Shown here: piece by piece, positions 29,797 to 36,055 of the stretch
How positions within the stretch are numbered: the stretch's first letter is position 1
Layout: each line of letters begins with the position of its first letter
Origin: Mariprofundus sp.
GTDB lineage: Bacteria; Pseudomonadota; Zetaproteobacteria; Mariprofundales; Mariprofundaceae
Length of the DNA: 36,055 nt
Assembly: GCA_030951025.1 (NCBI GenBank)
Contig: JAUZQK010000109.1
Location: 1-36,055, forward strand
Reading direction: 5' to 3'
Notes under the pieces: model-generated
Told to the model about the DNA's origin: nothing
The model's database searches: none
What the model saw: only the letters and a program-made list of their open reading frames with translations
Program-made: the position numbers and the translations under genes

Positions 29797-30167
29797 TACT
29801 CGAAATATCTATCCATCAATGTTGCAATTACTTCTTGTTCGTATTCGTTTGAGCTTCTTGCATTTGGAAAGAGTAAATCCAAACCTGACGCTGCCTCTGT
29901 TGTTTCTACAAGAACCTGAGGTTCAGAAACAAATAGCAACTGCGTACCACCTTCAACCTCAGATATGGAGGCAACATCATAGTAAGAGGCTTCCTGTGCC
30001 CTTTTGGTCACAGCTGCCGATGACAAGCTAGGCATAAACATTGAAATAGAACACACCAATGCAAGAGTGGCCTTTGAAGCCACGTTAAATGACTCAACTG
30101 GAGCTGACTCACCAATCAAGGGCATGCTTATTGCACCGCCAGAGCTAACAATATTATGGTTAAACAT
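29796..30167 (-). CDS. Hypothetical protein, second gene of the TIGR04255 cassette
   Basis: This 123-residue protein of unknown family has a hydrophobic stretch near residues 32-52 (LALVCSISMFMPSLSSAAV) that could be a membrane segment or a late signal-like region. An acidic, Ser-rich C-terminal half follows. The start at 30167 has a strong GGGGGTGAAGG region formed by the end of the upstream gene, and the two genes overlap by 8 bases. Overlaps on both sides mark it as a real cassette member. Function is unknown. Confidence 0.6.
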   Translation of the reverse strand: MFNHNIVSSGGAISMPLIGESAPVESFNVASKATLALVCSISMFMPSLSSAAVTKRAQEASYYDVASISEVEGGTQLLFVSEPQVLVETTEAASGLDLLFPNARSSNEYEQEVIATLMDRYFE

Positions 30168-30885
30168 CCTTCACCCCCATTACCTTTCGCAACTCATTAG
30201 TAGCCAACGTTTCGTATGCTTCAATCAGATTATAGTGTAAAACATCAAGCAATTCACCTATCTCGTGAGCCCCATACTCGGAAACAGATTCCCTTGAAGA
30301 ATCAATATCAACAAATAGGGCTCCACCTTGCGGCGACTCCGTTGCCACTGTTACTGACAGTCTATTTTCATCTATAGGCACAGAAACCATGGAATGAACC
30401 CCGTTTAGATGATTCAACACGACCTCTGATACATAGGGTGATTTTGATAGCCAATGACTATAATCCAATCCGCTATCAAGTTCAGGCATCCGGTTAACAT
30501 ACCTAAGCCCCACCCTCTCAAGAGAAAAGGAACCAACGTTGCCGAATTCTTCATATGCTGCGGAGATTTTAGGCTTAAACATACCCCAACCTTGATAAGG
30601 TTCCAAAACGTTTACGGTCAAAAGGTTAGGCTGAAGTTGAACCAACGACTTACCATTATCTGACTTGAAAAGCATATGCGCATTCTCATTTACAACGCTT
30701 TGACCTTGCTGACCATCGGGGCCAATCTTGATGCCCAATGAGATTTGCTTACGCTCTTCTTTGTTTGGGTACTCACTTTGGATTTGATTCCAAAAAGCGC
30801 CATAAATAGTGGAATCCCAATTGTCAGATTGAGCAAAACGGAACTCGCAGAGAGCCTCGATTATTGTTGGTTCATTGTAGTTCAT
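30160..30885 (-). CDS. TIGR04255 family protein
   Basis: This 241-residue member of the sporadically distributed TIGR04255 family is recognised by the N-terminal signature PTIIEALCEFRF and later GLRYVNRMP. The biochemical role of the family is not established. It is the first gene of a three-gene minus-strand cassette (30885 to 29224) with overlapping reading frames, next to tRNA-Ala. A small hairpin (30886-30901) lies between a possible AAGGA and the start codon. Patchy family distribution, cassette layout and composition fit an accessory, possibly defence-related, module. That role is inference only. Confidence 0.8.
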   Translation of the reverse strand: MNYNEPTIIEALCEFRFAQSDNWDSTIYGAFWNQIQSEYPNKEERKQISLGIKIGPDGQQGQSVVNENAHMLFKSDNGKSLVQLQPNLLTVNVLEPYQGWGMFKPKISAAYEEFGNVGSFSLERVGLRYVNRMPELDSGLDYSHWLSKSPYVSEVVLNHLNGVHSMVSVPIDENRLSVTVATESPQGGALFVDIDSSRESVSEYGAHEIGELLDVLHYNLIEAYETLATNELRKVMGVKDV

Positions 30886-31185
30886 ATGATTTTCGAATCA
30901 TCCTTGCAAACCCTCATACTTTCAAGCAAAACATGATCAACCCTCACGGCCATTACTCACGTATCATATTATAGATGGTTTGGCTCAATATTCCAGTCCA
31001 TCTGGAATCAGGGATGGCTCTTCGATAGTAGAAAATATACTCTTCGGAGCGATGAAGAAAACACCATTTACTCCCCATTTTGAAACTTCCTGTATCACAA
31101 AAAAGTACACCCACTCTGTACGAGCGGGTGTGAAATTTTGCATCATCTTTAGGAAGCCCCTGACTAATAAGGGATATCTAGAATT
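30886..31185. other. 300-base gap between the TIGR04255 gene and tRNA-Ala
   Basis: No convincing gene is present. It holds a 16-base hairpin at 30886-30901 (ATGATT/AATCAT), a 7-bp inverted repeat ATTCCAG-TCCAT-CTGGAAT at 30990-31008, and the tRNA terminator at 31099-31131. Open frames here are short or run through the tRNA gene. The cassette promoter should lie here on the minus strand, but I cannot place it. Confidence 0.6.
31099..31131 (-). terminator. Rho-independent terminator of tRNA-Ala
   Basis: ACACCCACTC (31107-31116) pairs with GAGCGGGTGT (31122-31131), with one mismatch and a 5-base loop. On the minus strand, six T residues follow (31104-31099). It lies 55 bases past the tRNA 3' end. 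Confidence 0.75.
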
Positions 31186-31261
31186 TGGTGGAGCCAAACG
31201 GGATCGAACCGTTGACCTCTACGCTGCCAGCGTAGCGCTCTCCCAGCTGAGCTATGGCCCC
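31186..31261 (-). tRNA. tRNA-Ala (anticodon GGC)
   Basis: This 76-base tRNA has an encoded CCA end (31188-31186). The acceptor stem GGGGCCA pairs with TGGCTCC (one G-T). The D arm reads TAGCTCAGCTGGGAGAGC, the anticodon stem is CTACG/CGTAG with loop CTGGCAG, and the T loop is GGTTCGATCC. The anticodon GGC lies at 31228-31226 and reads GCC and GCU. It is divergent from trpE and adjoins the accessory cassette. Confidence 0.97.
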
Positions 31262-31335
31262 ATGGCCTCGGTACAGATTTCACAATCTTGTCCCGAAGGC
31301 GGCGCATTTCGCCATAGCAGGGTAAGATTGTCAAC

Positions 31336-32838
31336 ATGAGTTCATCCAATACATCTGCTTCCACGCCCACTTCAGCATCGGTGCAATTGTTTCGCCGCAC
31401 CTTATCCGCCGATTGTCTGACTCCGCCGGGTGTGTTTTCCCGCCTCGTCGATCGGGGTGATTGTTTTATGTTTGAATCTGCCGAAGGTGGTGAACGCTGG
31501 GGTCGTTACAGTATTTTGGGCATTAGCCCTGCTTGCCGAGCCACATCGAACGGCAACCACACCCGTTTACAGTTTCGTGATGGTCATGAAGAAAGCTTTG
31601 ATGGGGGTATTCTGGACTGGTTACGCGAGCACATCATCGAGCAGGATTTTATTGCCGCCGATGATTTACCCTTTGCCGGTGGTGCAGTCGGTTATTTCGG
31701 TTATCAACTGGTATCCCATTTCGAAGATATTCCGGCTGATTTGCCCGATCCGGTCAATGCACCGGAATCGGCCTATCTGCTGGTCGATCGTTTTATGGTG
31801 TTTGATAATCTCAAGGGCACGTTAACCTGTTGTGTGCGGCTGCCCTCTGATCAAGCCGATGAAGCGAGGCGTGTATTAAACGGTATGGAGGCCAGTCTAT
31901 CTGAAGGCGAAATGGCCAAGGTACTCAATCTCGATGCCGATACCACGCTATCGAGTGCGCCAGTAGCGCAAACGTCACAAGCTGATTTTGAGGCGGCCGT
32001 GAGTAAAGCACGCGAATATATTCTTGCCGGTGATATTTTTCAGGTGGTGTTGAGCCAGCGTTTCTCCAAGCCTTTAAACTGTGCTCCGTTTGATATTTAC
32101 CGTGCCGTACGCCATATCAATCCATCGCCCTATTTGTTTTATCTGCATATCGGTGAGACCACGCTGGTCGGCTCATCACCGGAAATTCTGGTTCGCCGTG
32201 AAATGGAAAAGGCAGTTGTGCGCCCCATTGCTGGCACCCGTCCACGTGGCCACAATATCGAAGCAGATATTGCGCTGGAGAAAGAACTCTTGGCCGATGC
32301 CAAAGAATTGGCCGAACATCTAATGCTGGTCGATTTGGGTCGCAATGACATGGGGCGTGTATGCCGTTATGGCAGCATCGAACTCACCGAGTCCATGCAG
32401 GTTGAACGCTATTCGCATGTTATGCACATTGTATCGCAGGTTGAAGGCGATCTGCAGCAGGATGCCGGTAGTCTGGATTTGCTGGCTGCAACTTTTCCTG
32501 CTGGCACAGTATCCGGTGCGCCTAAAGTACGTGCAATGGAAATCATCCATGAACTGGAGCCTGTAGCGCGTGGGCCTTATGCCGGCACAGTCGGTTATAT
32601 CGGCTTTGGTGGCCAGCGCATGGATACGTGCATCGCTATTCGCACTGCTGTGATTCACGATGGTCAGGTACATATTCAGGCTGGTGCTGGCATCGTGGCT
32701 GATTCGGTGCCTGAAAAAGAGCATCAGGAATGTGTCAATAAAGCCACCGCCATGTTCCGCGCTGTGGCACTGGCTGAAGCCCAGACCAAGGTAAACAACA
32801 GCGATGACGAGGCAACAGTGCAGGGACAACAAACATGA
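31336..32838 (+). CDS. trpE: Anthranilate synthase component I
   Basis: It makes anthranilate from chorismate with the TrpG glutaminase, the first step of tryptophan synthesis. The 500-residue protein has the N-terminal feedback element ([16 protein letters not shown]), [38 protein letters not shown] and [15 protein letters not shown]. The first 15 residues are Ser/Thr-rich and not conserved. No good Shine-Dalgarno lies close to ATG 31336; an AGGG is 13 bases upstream. The gene shares a 74-base divergent gap with tRNA-Ala, and no trp leader peptide is visible. It overlaps trpG by ATGA. Confidence 0.95.
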   Translation: MSSSNTSASTPTSASVQLFRRTLSADCLTPPGVFSRLVDRGDCFMFESAEGGERWGRYSILGISPACRATSNGNHTRLQFRDGHEESFDGGILDWLREHIIEQDFIAADDLPFAGGAVGYFGYQLVSHFEDIPADLPDPVNAPESAYLLVDRFMVFDNLKGTLTCCVRLPSDQADEARRVLNGMEASLSEGEMAKVLNLDADTTLSSAPVAQTSQADFEAAVSKAREYILAGDIFQVVLSQRFSKPLNCAPFDIYRAVRHINPSPYLFYLHIGETTLVGSSPEILVRREMEKAVVRPIAGTRPRGHNIEADIALEKELLADAKELAEHLMLVDLGRNDMGRVCRYGSIELTESMQVERYSHVMHIVSQVEGDLQQDAGSLDLLAATFPAGTVSGAPKVRAMEIIHELEPVARGPYAGTVGYIGFGGQRMDTCIAIRTAVIHDGQVHIQAGAGIVADSVPEKEHQECVNKATAMFRAVALAEAQTKVNNSDDEATVQGQQT

Positions 32839-33401
32839 TTCTGGTCATTGATAACTACGATTCATTCACCTTCAATCTGGTGCAATATCTCGGTGAACTG
32901 GGTGAAAGCCCCAAGGTGATTCGCAACGACAAAATCACGCTGGATGAAATCACCGCGCTGGCTCCCGATCATATTCTGGTTTCTCCAGGTCCCCGCACAC
33001 CTTATGAAGCCGGCATCTCAATGGCTGTCATCAAACAGTTTTCCGGCCATATTCCGATCCTGGGTGTGTGCTTGGGTCATCAATCCATTGCCGCTGTATT
33101 TGGCGGGCAAGTGATCCGTGCGCCGCGCTTGATGCACGGCAAGACCAGTCTGATCGAACACGATGGCATGGGCATGTTTGCCAAGCTCCCCTCTCCGTTC
33201 ACTGCCACCCGCTATCACTCCTTAATTGTGCCTGAACCCTTGCCCGATTGCTTAATACGTACAGCCTGGACGGCTGAAGATGAGTTAATGGGTTTGCGCC
33301 ACCGTGAGCACCCGACCTTTGGCCTGCAGTTTCATCCCGAATCCATTCTCACCGAGCACGGCCACCACATGCTAAAAAACTTTCTGGAAACCACCGCATG
33401 A
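32835..33401 (+). CDS. trpG: Anthranilate synthase component II (glutamine amidotransferase)
   Basis: This 188-residue class I glutaminase supplies ammonia to TrpE. Nucleophile C79 lies in [10 protein letters not shown], and the His-Glu pair is in [13 protein letters not shown]. The start overlaps the trpE stop by 4 bases. No other pabA-like gene is in the window, so this subunit may also serve PabB, as in several bacteria; that is inference. The gap to trpD is filled by an inverted repeat. Confidence 0.95.
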   Translation: MILVIDNYDSFTFNLVQYLGELGESPKVIRNDKITLDEITALAPDHILVSPGPRTPYEAGISMAVIKQFSGHIPILGVCLGHQSIAAVFGGQVIRAPRLMHGKTSLIEHDGMGMFAKLPSPFTATRYHSLIVPEPLPDCLIRTAWTAEDELMGLRHREHPTFGLQFHPESILTEHGHHMLKNFLETTA

Positions 33402-33421
33402 TCGATGAGTCAAAAACATTC

Positions 33422-33516
33422 ACCACAGAGTACGCAGAGCTACGCAGAGTAAACCTTAAAAAAATCATAGGGAATGCTTTTGACTTTACTCTGCGTAACT
33501 CTGCGTCCTCTGCGGT
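33422..33516. repeat. Bare 95-base inverted-repeat element in the trpG-trpD gap
   Basis: The left arm 33422-33453 and right arm 33485-33516 are 32 bases each and match at 29 positions when one is reverse complemented. Each arm contains three 7-mers of CGCAGAG type, starting at 33424, 33433 and 33443 on the left (steps of 9 and 10). The 31-base centre is AT-rich and holds no gene. The outer ends are ACC.../...GGT. It is related to the arms flanking the gene at 34637. Confidence 0.85.
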
Positions 33517-33534
33517 AAATAAAAGGGACATACA

Positions 33535-34566
33535 ATGAGTTCAACCATCGTTCAAATCATCGAAGGCCTTCAAGCCGGTAAAACAATCACGACTGAGGCT
33601 GCTGAAGCCGCCTTTACCAGCATCATGCATGGTGAAGCTAGCCAGGCTCAAATCGCAGCGATTTTGATGGGCTTGTCCATACGCGGAGAATCGGCGGAAG
33701 TGGTCGCCGGTGCCGCCAAAGCCATGCGTGCAGCAGCGACCCGGATCAAGCCCAAGGCTACCGGCCTGATGGACACCTGTGGCACCGGAGGCGATGGTGC
33801 CAAGACATTTAATATCTCCACCGCCGTTTCGATTGTCGTGGCCGCCTGTGGCTTAGCTGTGGCCAAGCATGGTAATCGCGCCATGTCTTCCAAGTCCGGC
33901 GCTGCCGATGTGCTGGAAGCGCTTGGTGTGAATCTGGATATCAGCCCACAACAGGTGGCCGATTGCATTGATGAGACCGGCATCGGCTTCCTGTTTGCCC
34001 AACACCTGCATCCGGCCATGCGCCATGCAGGCCCTGTACGGCGTGAATTGGGCATTCGTACCATCTTTAATATTCTAGGGCCATTAACCAACCCTGCTGG
34101 TGCAGACTACCAAGTGCTGGGTGTGTACAGCAAAGATAAACTGGAACTGGTGGCCAACGCCCTGCTGCAGCTCGGCAGCAAACGCGCGCTCATTGTACAT
34201 GGCCGTGACGGCCTCGATGAAATCACCACCACCGACATCACCGATGCCATTCTTATCGAAGCTGGACAGACACCCATTCATTTTGAAATTGATCCTGAAG
34301 CCTTCGGCATGCCTTATACTGTTAGCGAAGCATTGGCCGGTGATGATGCTGCCACCAATGCCGATATTCTAAGGCATATCTTCGCAGGCCAACCGGGAGC
34401 CGGTCGCGATATTGTATTATTGAATGCTGGTGCTGCCCTGTGGGTTGCTGGACGCGTCAACGGCATTGGTGAAGGCATTGGCATGGCAGCACGCGCCATC
34501 GACAGCGGCAAGGTGCAATCCACACTCGATGCGTTGATTGCTTTTACGCAACAGGCTTCTCGTTGA
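33535..34566 (+). CDS. trpD: Anthranilate phosphoribosyltransferase
   Basis: It joins anthranilate to PRPP in tryptophan synthesis. The 343-residue protein has the PRPP motif DTCGTGGDGAKTFNIST, KHGNRAMSSKSGAADVLEALG and the RRELGIRTIFNILGPLTNPA block. AGGG (33524-33527) lies 7 bases before the ATG, just outside the repeat element that fills the trpG gap. Its TGA stop abuts the left arm of the following element with no base between. Confidence 0.95.
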   Translation: MSSTIVQIIEGLQAGKTITTEAAEAAFTSIMHGEASQAQIAAILMGLSIRGESAEVVAGAAKAMRAAATRIKPKATGLMDTCGTGGDGAKTFNISTAVSIVVAACGLAVAKHGNRAMSSKSGAADVLEALGVNLDISPQQVADCIDETGIGFLFAQHLHPAMRHAGPVRRELGIRTIFNILGPLTNPAGADYQVLGVYSKDKLELVANALLQLGSKRALIVHGRDGLDEITTTDITDAILIEAGQTPIHFEIDPEAFGMPYTVSEALAGDDAATNADILRHIFAGQPGAGRDIVLLNAGAALWVAGRVNGIGEGIGMAARAIDSGKVQSTLDALIAFTQQASR

Positions 34567-35078
34567 ACCGCAAAGTACGCAATGGTGCGCAAAGAAAAAC
34601 CAAGAATTTCTTTTTAATGAATGTAGAAGTGCAAATATGACTTCAAAGCAAACGAATAACGAAGCTCAATACATCAATGCATTAAGTCGAAAGATATTAG
34701 ATGCGGCCATGACCGTTCATAGCACCCTCGGACCCGGATTACTTGAATCAGCTTATGAGCACTGTCTTTTGTATGAACTAGGTAAGCACAGCGTACAAGC
34801 CCTGTCACAGGTTCAGCTACCAATTGTGTATGACCAGCAAAAAATTGAAGCAGGATATCGGATTGATATATTGGTCGAAAACAAGATTATTGTGGAACTA
34901 AAGGTTGTCGAACGGTTGTTGCCTATTCATGAAGCTCAACTACTTTCCTACCTTAAATTGGCAGATAAGCGCTTAGGGTTGCTCATTAATTTTAACGTCA
35001 ATCAATTACGACATGGCATCAAAAGGATGGTCAATGATTTCTGATTTTAACTTTGCGTACCTTTGCGTACTTCGCGGT
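34567..35078 (+). mobile_element. 512-base inverted-repeat unit carrying a GxxExxY gene, inside the trp cluster
   Basis: The left arm 34567-34594 and right arm 35051-35078 are 28 bases, match at 25 positions in inverted orientation, and start ACCGC. Each arm has three 7-mers of CGCAAAG type; left starts are 34569, 34578 and 34588 (steps 9 and 10), and the right arm mirrors this. They enclose one gene. The unit begins immediately after the trpD stop and ends 8 bases before the trpC start. No transposase gene or target duplication is seen, so the mobile-element label is inferred. Confidence 0.6.
34637..35044 (+). CDS. GxxExxY family protein (PD-(D/E)XK nuclease-like)
   Basis: This is a 135-residue protein. 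The signature G-LL-E-SA-Y (GPGLLESAYEHCL) identifies the GxxExxY family. RIDILVENKIIVELKVV has the D...ExK arrangement of PD-(D/E)XK nucleases, to which this family is assigned. Activity has not been shown, to my knowledge. I chose ATG 34637 over the open frame from 34538, because the family begins here and the upstream part runs through the repeat arm and trpD. The ribosome site is weak. Being flanked by inverted arms suggests it is cargo or the enzyme of the element. Confidence 0.85.
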   Translation: MTSKQTNNEAQYINALSRKILDAAMTVHSTLGPGLLESAYEHCLLYELGKHSVQALSQVQLPIVYDQQKIEAGYRIDILVENKIIVELKVVERLLPIHEAQLLSYLKLADKRLGLLINFNVNQLRHGIKRMVNDF

Positions 35079-35086
35079 GAAAAAAA

Positions 35087-35875
35087 ATGAGTTCTATTTT
35101 AAATGAAATCGCTGCATACAAGCGCGAGTGGGTTGCGCAGTGCAAGCAGCAACGATCCGAATCCGAGTTATTACAACTGGCAAAGCGCGCCACGCCATTG
35201 GATTTTACCGGTGCTTTAACAAACAAGATCGATCACCAACAGAGCGCCGTCATTGCCGAAGTAAAAAAAGCCAGCCCATCCAAGGGCATTATTCGCGCTG
35301 ACTTTGATCCGGTTGCTATCGCCCGGTCGTATGAGGCCGGTGGTGCATGCTGTTTATCCGTGCTGACCGATGTGAAATATTTTCAGGGTGATGATGCGTA
35401 TGTTCGCGCTATTCGTCAGGCTGTGGACATCCCCATTCTGCGTAAAGACTTTATGCTTGATCCGTATCAAATCATCGAAGCCAAAGCCATGGGAGCGGAT
35501 GCCATTTTGATTATACTCGCCATGCTGGATGATGTGCTGGCGGCTGAACTGACCGCCTGTGCTCTGGATCTTGGTTTGTCTGTTTTGCCTGAAGTGCATA
35601 ATGCAGAAGAATTAGAACGCGCCCTGAAACTCGACACCCAACTCATGGGCCTCAACAACCGCAACCTGCATACGTTTGAAACATCGTTAGATACGACGAT
35701 CTCATTATTAAGCCACATCAGTCAAGATAAAACGATCATCACCGAATCCGGTATTTTCACAGCCGATGATATCGCAACAATGAACCAAGCTGATGTGTAT
35801 GGTTTTCTTATTGGCGAATCGTTAATGCGTCAAAATGATCCGGGCTTGGCTTTGCAGCAATTACTGAATCATTAA
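35087..35875 (+). CDS. trpC: Indole-3-glycerol phosphate synthase
   Basis: It closes the indole ring from CdRP. The 262-residue TIM-barrel protein has the family motifs [50 protein letters not shown] and ESGIFTADD. There is no fused trpF domain. The only ribosome-site candidate, GGTGA at 35076-35080, straddles the right end of the preceding repeat unit, with 6 bases to the ATG. The next trp genes lie outside the window, or the cluster ends here. Confidence 0.95.
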   Translation: MSSILNEIAAYKREWVAQCKQQRSESELLQLAKRATPLDFTGALTNKIDHQQSAVIAEVKKASPSKGIIRADFDPVAIARSYEAGGACCLSVLTDVKYFQGDDAYVRAIRQAVDIPILRKDFMLDPYQIIEAKAMGADAILIILAMLDDVLAAELTACALDLGLSVLPEVHNAEELERALKLDTQLMGLNNRNLHTFETSLDTTISLLSHISQDKTIITESGIFTADDIATMNQADVYGFLIGESLMRQNDPGLALQQLLNH

Positions 35876-35927
35876 AGACTTTACCGCAGCACCCCAGGGT
35901 GGCCTCTCTTGCTACGCATTCACCTTC

Positions 35928-35953
35928 AGGACGCAAGGGACGCAGAGGAGAGT
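35928..35953 (+). repeat. Decayed copy of the CGCAGAG repeat arm after trpC
   Basis: ACGCAAGGGACGCAGAGGAG resembles the arm sequence of the trpG-trpD element, with 7-mers at 35932 and 35941 (step 9) and an A-run following as there. The third unit is not clear. ACCGCAG at 35883 may be another remnant. The 180 bases after trpC (35876-36055) hold no gene I can support. Confidence 0.5.
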
Positions 35954-36011
35954 CAAAAAAAGCTATAGAAGAAGGAAACGCAACCCTTTAACTCATAGAT
36001 AAAAACATAAA

Positions 36012-36042
36012 TTAGCCACGAATTACACGAATGGACACGAAT
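36012..36042 (+). repeat. Second repeat family: triple CACGAAT arm at the window end
   Basis: CACGAAT occurs three times, starting at 36017, 36026 and 36036 (steps 9 and 10), after TTAGC. A possible inverted partner would lie beyond the window. The sequence differs from the CGCAGAG family but the architecture is the same. Confidence 0.7.
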
Positions 36043-36055
36043 AAGGCAATAACCA

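Noticed and set aside
29128-31190. tRNA-Ala as an integration site with a duplicated 3' end (att) beyond the cassette
   Set aside because: I found no copy of the tRNA 3' end near 29.1 kb and no integrase gene, so site-specific integration is not supported.
31306-31334. TTGACA at 31334-31329 as the -35 of the tRNA-Ala promoter
   Set aside because: No acceptable -10 hexamer lies 16-18 bases further on the minus strand.
30980-31339. A 119-codon plus-strand frame across the tRNA-Ala region
   Set aside because: It reads through the antisense strand of a clear tRNA gene.
33349-33531. A 60-codon minus-strand frame in the trpG-trpD gap
   Set aside because: It is made mostly of the inverted repeat itself. 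Such frames are a by-product of repeat sequence.
36012-36042. Triple CACGAAT as a CRISPR-like array
   Set aside because: Units are only 7 bases with 2-3 base spacers and no cas genes. It fits a repeat-element arm.

Overview
The window looks like chromosomal DNA of a Gram-negative proteobacterium. Evidence for this is a class II KDO-8-phosphate synthase (lipopolysaccharide pathway), a fused 1306-residue PurL, a DUF177-rpmF-plsX-fabH-fabD-fabG-acpP-fabF cluster and a tRNA-Ala with an encoded CCA end. Base composition is near balanced in the core genes and visibly AT-richer at about 29.1-31.2 kb. I lean towards a marine gamma- or zetaproteobacterium, with low confidence, because no rRNA or clade marker is present.

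Layout. 1-1.6 kb: the 5' end of mreB, xthA, a 71-codon unknown gene and a cold-shock gene. 1.9-8.3 kb: purL, pyrG and kdsA. 8.4-14.8 kb: DUF177 protein, rpmF and the fatty-acid initiation/elongation cluster, closed by a terminator that lies inside the 5' end of the next gene, pabB. 16.2-18.3 kb: argD-argF on the minus strand. 18.4-19.6 kb: a small accessory patch with three identical operator palindromes, a fused Xre/nucleotidyltransferase regulator and a 38-residue putative membrane peptide. 19.6-24.2 kb: a minus-strand signalling cluster (Cache-like sensor kinase, LuxR-type response regulator, PAS/PAS hybrid kinase). 24.3-29.1 kb: polA, then cysE and an M16 peptidase on the minus strand. 29.2-30.9 kb: a tightly coupled three-gene accessory cassette led by a TIGR04255 family gene. 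31.2-35.9 kb: tRNA-Ala(GGC) divergent from trpE-trpG-trpD-trpC.

The most unusual part is the trp cluster. Every gap between its genes that is not an overlap holds inverted-repeat DNA of one family. The trpG/trpD gap has a bare 95-bp hairpin. The trpD/trpC gap has a 512-bp unit in which related inverted arms flank a GxxExxY (PD-(D/E)XK-like) gene. Past trpC there is a decayed copy, then the start of a second repeat family with different sequence but the same architecture: three 7-mers spaced 9 and 10 bases apart. This suggests a small mobile or selfish element system. A second candidate is the regulator with three AGTCAAT-N6-ATTGACT operators near 18.5 kb. A third is the TIGR04255 cassette beside the tRNA gene.
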